From Arion vulgaris (Eukaryota > Mollusca > Gastropoda > Stylommatophora > Arionidae), in assembly GCA_020796225.1 (NCBI GenBank), contig CM036759.1:66175590-66239589 (forward strand): 64,000 nt of DNA, in the 5' to 3' direction. The position numbers and the translations under genes were made by a program. Under the pieces are notes generated by a model, which was not told the DNA's origin, did not search any database, and saw only the letters and a program-made list of their open reading frames with translations. Shown here piece by piece: positions 57,787 through 64,000 of this stretch (within the stretch, counting starts at the first letter, position 1; each line of letters begins with the position of its first letter).

Positions 57787-58420
57787 TACTCTGTCGCTAT
57801 ATCGATGTACACGTGTGTCCATGCTCTCACAGTGTACTCTGTCGCTATGTCGATGTACACGTGTGTCCATGCTCTCACAGTGTACTCTGTCGCTATGTCG
57901 ATGTACACGTGTGTCCATGCTCTCACAGTGTACTCTGTCGCTATGTCGATGTACACGTGTGTCCATGCTCTCACAGTGTACTCTGTCGCTATGTCGATGT
58001 ACACGTGTGTCCATGCTCTCACGGTGTACTCTGTCGCTATGTCGATGTACACGTGTGTCCATGCTCTCACAGTGTACTCTGTCGCTATGTCGATGTACAC
58101 GTGTGTCCATGCTCTCACAGTGTACTCTGTCGCTATGTCGATGTACACGTGTGTCATGCTCTCACGTGTACTCTGTCGCTATGTCGATGTACACGTGTGT
58201 CCATGCTCTCACAGTGTACTCTGTCGCTATGTCGATGTACACGTGTGTCCATGCTCTCACAGTGTACTCTGTCGCTATGTCGATGTACACGTGTTCCATG
58301 CTCTCAGTGTACTCTGTCGCTATGTCGATGTACACGTGTGTCCATGCTCTCACAGTGTACTCTGTCGCTATGTCGATGTACACGTGTGTCCATGCTCTCA
58401 CAGTGTACTCTGTCGCTATG
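57787..58420. repeat. 48-bp tandem array, second block, about 13 copies
   Basis: Same unit as 57,405-57,596. Small deletions at 58,154, 58,165 and 58,293-58,305 shift the frame. The open frames of 113-235 codons on both strands are artefacts of a 16-codon repeat. Confidence 0.96.
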
Positions 58421-58655
58421 AGGGCTCCGTGTTCAAGTTGAACACGTAAAACAACCCATGACATTTCAAATGCGAGAATATCAGGCTGGAAAGCCGCTGT
58501 CCAGGCAAAATTCATTAGATAAATTAAAATAATAAAATTCCTACAAAATATTTATGCCGCTGAGATTTGTCTTTTTAAGAATGATATCAGAGCACATTAG
58601 GTTACTCACCGAAGTGCAATGATGATGGTCCTATCAATCAATCAATCAATCAATC
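58421..58655 (-). mobile_element. LINE segment upstream of RNase H, copy 2, with (TCAA)n edge
   Basis: Second copy of the flank described at 57,597. It ends in GATGATGGTCCTATCAAT and a (TCAA)n run at 58,632-58,654. The antisense of that edge resembles 4,141-4,215. Confidence 0.7.
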
Positions 58656-58712
58656 TGAGAAAGTCCCTGTAAGGTTGAAGCATGGTAATATGGAACTGCA
58701 AGTTATATAGTA

Positions 58713-58991
58713 AAAAAAAAAAGAAGTAAAGGAACCCCTTCATACCTCGTGGTATATAGGTCAATACAGTGTTAGGCCTGTATTTTCATTGACCGTCGGC
58801 ACACGATGGGTGATGTGGTCAGCATCACGCCGGCCGCCTTTACTTTCCCAGAGCATTCTGGTACCCAGTTGAGGCTGGGTCGACCTGAGAGCCGTCACGG
58901 TTGGGAAAAATTCCACGCACATTGCGGGAGCTGAACCCAGACCACCAGCCTTGCGAAGCGAGTTCACTAACAACTACGCTACAGCGGCTCA
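58713..58991 (-). mobile_element. Full-length tRNA-derived SINE, family E, with 13-bp target-site duplications
   Basis: AAGTTATATAGTA occurs at 58,700-58,712 and 58,992-59,004, perfect direct repeats on both sides. In reverse complement the element begins GAGCCGCTGTAGCGTAGTTG (A-box region), has CTGGGTTCAGCTCCCGC (B-box), then a body with GGTCGACCCAGCCTCAACTG and GGCGGCCGGCGTGATGCTGA, and ends CTTTACTTC plus an 11-base T run. Length is about 279 bp. A T-rich rather than A-rich end is unusual and may include a Pol III terminator. Confidence 0.88.
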
Positions 58992-59039
58992 AAGTTATAT
59001 AGTATTAAAACTAAATTACGAATTTTAAATTTAAATGTT

Positions 59040-59960
59040 GTATCAATCCTAACATATACCAGCGAGAGTTGGAAAATGGCTAAAGAAATATAAAACAAGT
59101 TGAATGCATTTGAAAATAGATGTCTGCGAATAATAATGAATATAAATGGGCGAATTCAAAGTGAAATCAGAGATATTTAGTCAACGATATTTCAACTTAT
59201 AAGAGAAGATGGTATGTTGCCATTTGAGTGAATGATCAATATGGCATTGAGTGGAGATGGGAAAATGTTGACATCTGGTGAATGTCAAGATATCAACACA
59301 TGAGGATGGAAGTTGACCATCTTAGAATGATCAAGTATTCAGCAGGCATGGGGGGTATAGTGACACATCTGAGAATTGTTATCAGAGGTAAGTGGAGAAG
59401 ATGGAGATATGTTGGACACATCTTGAGTAGAAATGATCAAAGTATATCAAGCAGGCATTAGGAGGAAAGTGACACCATGAATGTCAAGATATACAGGATT
59501 GAGTGGAAGATGGAGATAGTTGACATCTTGTAGAATGACAAGTATCAAGGCCCTTGTGGAGATGAATATTGATCGTAACAAAGTATATCAAAGCAGGCAT
59601 TGAAATGAAGTGGAATTGACACATCTGGGAAATGATCAGTATAAGGAGAAGTGAGAGAGAATTGACACTTGAATGATCAGTATATAACAGCATTGAAGTG
59701 AGAGAGAGATATGTTGACATTCTGAAATGATCAAAGTATATCAAAGCAGGCATTGAAGTGGAGAAGCCAAAGGGTTGAAGAAGAGAGGGCGACTTAAGGG
59801 TACCCTGAATCAAATCAAAACTTTTCTTAGAGGCAAGAAATATCGGTCTCATTACCATGTAAGAGATTGAGCGAGTTGTCCAGGATAGAGCGGTGTGGAG
59901 AAATTGCTTGCATGTTCTATGTAACATATACTGGTACAAGAGGAATTATTATTATTATTA
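59040..59960 (+). mobile_element. LINE C-terminal tail with a degenerate internal repeat
   Basis: Plus-strand translation begins KLNAFENRCLRIIMNINGRI, similar to FENKCLRRILNLKW of the 4.9-6.2 kb element. It later reads RRWRYVGHILSRNDQSISKQ and, after the repeats, KPKGLKKRGRLKGTLNQI (RGRP-type motif), followed by stops and an (ATT)n tail at 59,945-59,961. Between the two motifs the VGHILSRNDQ segment is repeated. Confidence 0.8.
59215..59765. repeat. Degenerate ~60-75-bp tandem repeat, about eight copies
   Basis: Words such as GGAGATATGTTGACATCTTG, AATGATCAAAGTATATCA and AAGCAGGCATTGAAGTGGAG recur with many small indels. It corresponds to the WRYVGHIL...SKQAL segment of the host LINE tail. 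High indel load suggests age or poor base calling. Confidence 0.75.
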
Positions 59961-60084
59961 ATGAAGCCAATCATACGTCTTCAGAAAGGAAAACAAAAAA
60001 CAATGTACAATTCACTCGCAAAGATTAAATTGTGCTCTTCCTTGAAACCAACGCTCTAACAAGTTTGCAAGTTATTCTAAGACG

Positions 60085-60335
60085 AAACACTTTCAGAAAA
60101 AACTAATGTAATTTTACAAAATACAATATCAATACACAGCAACGTTTCGACCAAAATGCCTTTATCAAGCTCAAAATATAATCAAAGTGAGAAATTCACT
60201 TCTCACACAGCACAGAACATATAGAATCAGACAATAAACTCTCGACGGCCCCAAAATGCTTTGTTGTTACGTGTTTCGCCATTGCTAAACAGCTTTACTG
60301 TAGTCTTCCCTTATATCGAAGTTGATCTACCAGTT
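60085..60335 (-). mobile_element. Penelope-like terminal repeat, copy 3, with the unexpanded 49-bp segment
   Basis: Reverse complement: ATATAAGGGAAGACTACAGT, AAGCTGTTTAGCAATGGCGA, AACACGTAACAACAAAGC; then TTGTCTGATTCTATATGTTC, GCTTGATAAAGGCATTTTGG, TCGAAACGTTGCTGTGTATT. The first part is the single-copy counterpart of the 49-bp repeat at 9.9-11.4 kb. Confidence 0.65.
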
Positions 60336-60590
60336 CACACAAACTATATTACAATAACATTAAGCAGTATTCAAATCAATAAGGTTAAAAACAGAATCAC
60401 ACGAGCAATCAATCATCATAAAGAAACGCAATCAATAGCTTCCAAATCGAAGATGCATTTCATGAAAGAAATAAGCACCCAAAAATTGCAACCTTTTCAT
60501 CTCTGCTCTGGGAATGTGGTATATATTTCAATTGTTCGATAGCTTGATTGGAATATTTACGTCCTTCGTGTCTTGTGTGCCTGTTTTAGC
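60336..60590. other. Unassigned
   Basis: The 93-codon plus frame (60,261-60,542) mostly covers the antisense repeat and is not called as a gene. No other feature. Confidence 0.4.
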
Positions 60591-60660
60591 AATCTATCTC
60601 TTTCTCTCTGTCTCCATGTCTCCCTCTCTGTCTCTCATTCTCTGTCTCTCACTCTCTGTC

Positions 60661-60699
<39 letters not shown>

Positions 60700-60718
60700 C
60701 TATCTGTCTTTCATCTCC
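60591..60718. repeat. (CT)n-rich microsatellite
   Basis: TCTCTCTGTCTC-type words, then an uninterrupted (CT)n run at about 60,664-60,699. Confidence 0.93.
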
Positions 60719-61640
60719 GTTCATAATAAAACATAACTCTACCACGTGTCATTAACATTTATATTAGTTTTGTAACCCTTAGTTCTTAATGAAATCTAGT
60801 GATTGAATTGTTTCTAATTCTATTGTCATTTTTTTATTGCTGTTTCTGTCACAAAGTCAATTTTATAGGTTTGGGTTGTTGAATCTAATTTAATACTCGA
60901 AAACATTTGGAAATATTGCCAAACAGGACACAAATCTGGACAGATGGATTACTATAGTTCGTTCTAAAATTCGTGAACACACTAATGGTTAATTTGTACG
61001 AAATCTACCGAAAGGATAACGGAATTTTTTTTCAGGCAGTCTTATATACCTAACGATCTGACGAAATCATGTTTAACTAATTGGTAGGTAGCTTGGTTGA
61101 TGTAAAAAATGTTTTTGTTGTATAATTTTGCATAAGTACAACAAAATTATAATCAAAGTTTAGAATTTACAGTAATACACAAAATGGTGGCGAATGTTTG
61201 CAAAGGCGTATCCTTATTACTTATTCTAACAAACAATGGGTCATAGTGAACAAATGATACCTTCCACTTCTATCAATGAAAAGAGGGTGTGTGCATACGC
61301 CAATGACATTGGTTCGGATACAGTATGAAATGGTTAATTCCACTGGATTCCCGATTTTCACTTGCGCTGAATTGCATGTTTAGAACGTAAATGCGTAATT
61401 ATTTAAAAACTTGGCCACGGCATTGTTAAACTTCTACATGTATACCAAATCAACATCGCTGTTATTTTACTAATAACATAGAAGGAAAATTTTACAGCGC
61501 TAAAGATTTGAATGAGCAGAAAATACTTTAGAAAGATCACCACTGTTATCTATATAAAAATGTGAAAAACAATAGTTTCTGTCAAGTGGATGATTTTATA
61601 TCAGTCGGTAAAGATGTTCACGAATTTTGGAGCGTCTTAT
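60719..61640. other. Unassigned AT-rich DNA, possibly single-copy
   Basis: The longest stretch with no visible repeat family. No credible frame, RNA gene or splice structure was recognised. A perfect 10-bp inverted repeat (TATAATTTTG at 61,121-61,130; CAAAATTATA at 61,142-61,151) is present and is probably incidental in AT-rich DNA. Confidence 0.5.
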
Positions 61641-62470
61641 AGATGAAAATTTGTGAACATAAAGGCCACTGAACGCTGATATCAAACGGTAGAAGGAAAT
61701 TAGTCACAACAGAAATGAAGTGTCTACACAGAATGCTGGGAGTATCAAGACGAGACATGTTTAGAAATGAAGACATCAAACGATAGAAGAAAACCAGTAA
61801 CGACAGAGATGAAGTATCTATGCAGAATGCTGGAAGTATCAAGAAGAATCCGGTTTAGAATTGAAGACATCAGGAAAAAAGTGCGTACAGCATCAGTACT
61901 GAACTTTATCAAGAAGCAACAAATTAAATGGTTCTGCCATATAAAGCAGATTACCAACAGACAGTGCACATCAAAGAGCAATGTTACTCCGCTACAGTGG
62001 ATACAAAACAAACGGCCGTCCACGAAAAACATGGACCAGAGACATAACCAAGGAGATGAAAAATACTGTTTATGTAGCGCATACAAAAGTCCGTTCTTGG
62101 AATCTCAAAGAAAGTACAAAGTAGAGAGTACAGAGACAGGCCGTTGCAAAAGAGGCTTTGGGGGAAGATGTCTCAGAAGAATTCTCCAAATTCGCTGGTA
62201 CCAGAGAAAATACTGAGATCACCTGGCGCACAGATATCAACAATATCGAGGAAGAAATACAAAAGAGATGGAAGTTGTTGGGACATACATTAAGAATACA
62301 TTAAGATGTAAAATCTCTAATGTAATTCGTAAAAGAACAATAGATTAAACGATTTGGACACCTGACAAAAATGCCCTGGTATCGACTACCACAGAAAACT
62401 ACACTGAAAAAGTATAACGAGTAGAGAACAAGAGGAATATCATGCGAAAGCAACATATACAAACTTAAGA
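61641..62470 (+). mobile_element. Composite of LINE C-terminal tails in one orientation
   Basis: Three tails lie head to tail. First (61,680-62,110, family 2): VTTEMKYLCRMLEVSRR, SVLNFIKKQQIKWFCH, QITNRQCTSKSNVT. Second (62,150-62,290): RCLRRILQIRWYQRK, INNIEEEIQKRWKLLGHTLR. Third (62,310-62,470): a KEQ-IKRFGHLTKMPW-type segment and LKKYNE. A ~105-bp duplication covers 61,681-61,785 and 61,786-61,890. Frames are broken throughout. Confidence 0.8.
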
Positions 62471-62526
62471 AACTGAATAGCAGTGTACATAACAAGCGTA
62501 TTATAACAAGTACACACACAATCACG

Positions 62527-62632
62527 ACATTTCACCTCCTTCTACCAACACTTCTATAACGATATTTCGCCTCCTCCACCAACACTTCTATAACGATAGT
62601 TCACCTCCTCTTACCAACACTTCTATAAAGAA
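62527..62632. repeat. ~35-bp tandem repeat, three copies
   Basis: TTCACCTCCTTCTACCAACA then CTTCTATAACGATA, with small length changes between units. Confidence 0.88.
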
Positions 62633-62708
62633 GTAAATGAGGGAAGAGAAGAACGCCCGTTCTGTCATTTCTAAATTTTATGCAAATTGTGCTAAGATAG
62701 TACCATTT

Positions 62709-63030
62709 CAGTGGTTCTCAAAGGGTGTGCCCATGTGCACCAGTGTTATCGGTCACATTCCTAGATGCGTCCTAGGAAATCCCAGAACAAAGGGTGTGCC
62801 CATGTGCACCAGCGTTATCGGTCACATTCCTAGATGCGTCCTGGGAAATCTCAGAACAAAGGGTGTGCCCATGTGCACCAGCGTTATCGGTCACATTCCT
62901 AGATGCGTCCTAGGAAATCCCAGAACAAAGGGTGTGCCCATGTGCACCAGCGTTATCGGTCACATTCCTATATGCGTCCTAGGAAATCCCAGAACAAGGG
63001 CCAGCAACGCGGTGCCAGAAAAACAATTTT
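62709..63030 (+). mobile_element. hAT-like terminus with a 69-bp segment repeated four times
   Basis: CAGTGGTTCTCAAAGGGTGT at 62,709 resembles the 5' end of hAT transposons and their non-autonomous derivatives. GGGTGTGCCCATGTGCACCA starts at 62,723, 62,792, 62,861 and 62,930. The 132-codon frame over it is an artefact (69 is a multiple of three). The other terminus and target-site duplications were not found. Confidence 0.6.
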
Positions 63031-63109
63031 TATGAAAGAGGTAATTCTGAGTTTTTTCATACGTTTTTGACTTTTTTCATACGTTTTTAAGTCATAGTAA
63101 TTAATTTTT

Positions 63110-63262
63110 GAAATTTTTCATTGCTAAATACATGTTTAGTCGTTCATCCAGTCACTGCTAAAAACATGTTTAGTTGTTCTTCCAGTCACTGCTAAAGACA
63201 TGTTTCGTGTCCAGTCACTGCTAAAGACATGTTTAGTTGTATCGGTCACTGCTAAAGTCGTG
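63110..63262. repeat. ~35-bp tandem repeat, four to five copies
   Basis: CACTGCTAAAGACATGTTTA, GTTGTTCTTCCAGT with indels; the last unit is the most diverged. Confidence 0.85.
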
Positions 63263-63356
63263 TTAACAAGGTATACCCATGCTTTTCACAGGCAGAAAGT
63301 CATTGATGTATAAAGGTACGTAGCATTTGTCACTTATGTCTGTATCTCTTTGCTTT

Positions 63357-63446
63357 TTGTATCTTATTTACTCAGTTGTTGTATCTTATTTACTCAGTTG
63401 TTGTATCTTATTTACTCAGTTGTTGTATCTTATTTACTCAGTTGTT
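63357..63446. repeat. 22-bp tandem repeat, about four copies
   Basis: TTGTATCTTATTTACTCAGT plus TG. It grades into the 33-bp array through the shared CAGTTGTTGTAT. Confidence 0.92.
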
Positions 63447-64000
63447 GTATATAGTGTACACTTTGTTTTATCAGTTGTTGTATATAGTGTACACTTTGTT
63501 TTATCAGTTGTTGTATATAGTGCAGCCTTTGTTTTATCAGTTGTTGTATATAGTGCAGCCTTTGTTTCATCAGTTGTTGTATATAGTGCAGCCTTTGTTT
63601 CATCAGTTGTTGTATATAGTGCAGCCTTTGTTTCATCAGTTGTTGTATATAGTACAGCCTTTGTTTTATCAGTTGTTGTATATAGTACAGCCTTTGTTTT
63701 ATCAGTTGTTGTATATAGTGCAGCCTTTGTTTTATCAGTTGTTGTATATAGTACAGCCTTTGTTTTATCAGTTGTTGTATATAGTGTACACTTTGTTTTA
63801 TCAGTTGTTGTATATAGTGCAGCCTTTGTTTCATCAGTTGTTATATATAGTGCAGCCTTTGTTTTATCAGTTGTTATATATAGTGCAGCCTTTGTTTTAT
63901 CAGTTGTTGTATATAGTGCAGCCTTTGTTTTATCAGTTGTTATATATAGTGCAGCCTTTGTTTTATCAGTTGTTATATATAGTGCAGCCTTTGTTTTATC
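63443..64000. repeat. 33-bp tandem array, about 17 copies, open at the window edge
   Basis: The unit contains TTGTATATAGTGCAGCCTTT and GTTTTATCAGTTG; variants GTACACTTT, GTACAGCC, TTTCATC. Eleven codons long, hence a 134-codon minus frame that is not a gene. The array continues beyond base 64,000. Confidence 0.96.

Noticed and set aside
57714..58449. Cys-rich repeat proteins (up to 235 residues) in three plus frames
   Set aside because: All three plus frames and the minus frames are open together because the unit is 48 bp; the true origin is the RNase H segment of a LINE.
61121..61151. Intrinsic terminator or regulatory hairpin
   Set aside because: A 10-bp inverted repeat in AT-rich DNA with no gene nearby; probably chance.

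Overview
The window reads as non-coding, repeat-dominated nuclear DNA from an invertebrate animal. There are no operons, no closely packed genes and no convincing single-copy host gene. It holds fragments of several non-LTR retrotransposon (LINE) families, at least five tRNA-derived or SINE-like families, Penelope-like and hAT-like remnants, and more than twenty tandem arrays. Long open frames exist because several repeat units (39, 57, 69, 48 and 33 bp) are multiples of three; they are not genes. I cannot name the species or the exact LINE clades from sequence alone.

Layout. 0-9.9 kb: LINE C-terminal scraps, SINEs, a 23-bp array, a GA-rich block, a broken LINE reverse transcriptase (4.88-6.17 kb, minus) and a 49-bp array. 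9.9-20 kb: a second 49-bp array, a 37-bp array, a GT-rich variable array between two SINEs, then 113-, 10-, 80-, 68-, 15- and 49-bp arrays. 20-26 kb: about 1.5 kb of unassigned DNA, a 53/57-bp array split by a 1-kb insertion that carries its own 39-bp array, and a 38-bp array. 26-29.3 kb: LINE and SINE fragments. 29.30-51.56 kb: one continuous 44-bp array of roughly 500 copies. 51.6-59 kb: SINEs, a 69-bp array of 38 units, LINE RNase H fragments with a 48-bp array, and a SINE with target-site duplications. 59-64 kb: LINE C-terminal fragments, a hAT-like end with an expanded segment, and 22/33-bp arrays that run off the window.

The main result is that many arrays here grew out of identifiable pieces of transposable elements. 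The 44-bp array is a segment of a LINE C-terminal tail. An unexpanded copy at 9.46-9.75 kb carries the direct repeat TGGTCTT at exactly 44-bp spacing, and the two halves of the same element flank the array. The 69-bp array is the last codons, stop and 3' end of a LINE polymerase, bounded by TCTTC direct repeats at its two edges. The 48-bp array comes from a LINE RNase H segment at its first catalytic aspartate. The 50/68-bp and the degenerate 59-kb arrays come from two further LINE C-terminal tails. The 23-bp array starts at a SINE 3' end, the GT-rich array abuts another SINE 3' end, and a 69-bp x4 repeat lies in a hAT-like terminus. The window therefore looks like a set of satellites caught at different ages of birth from transposon seeds, by duplication between short direct repeats followed by unequal exchange or replication slippage. 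That mechanism is inference; the sequence relationships were read directly.
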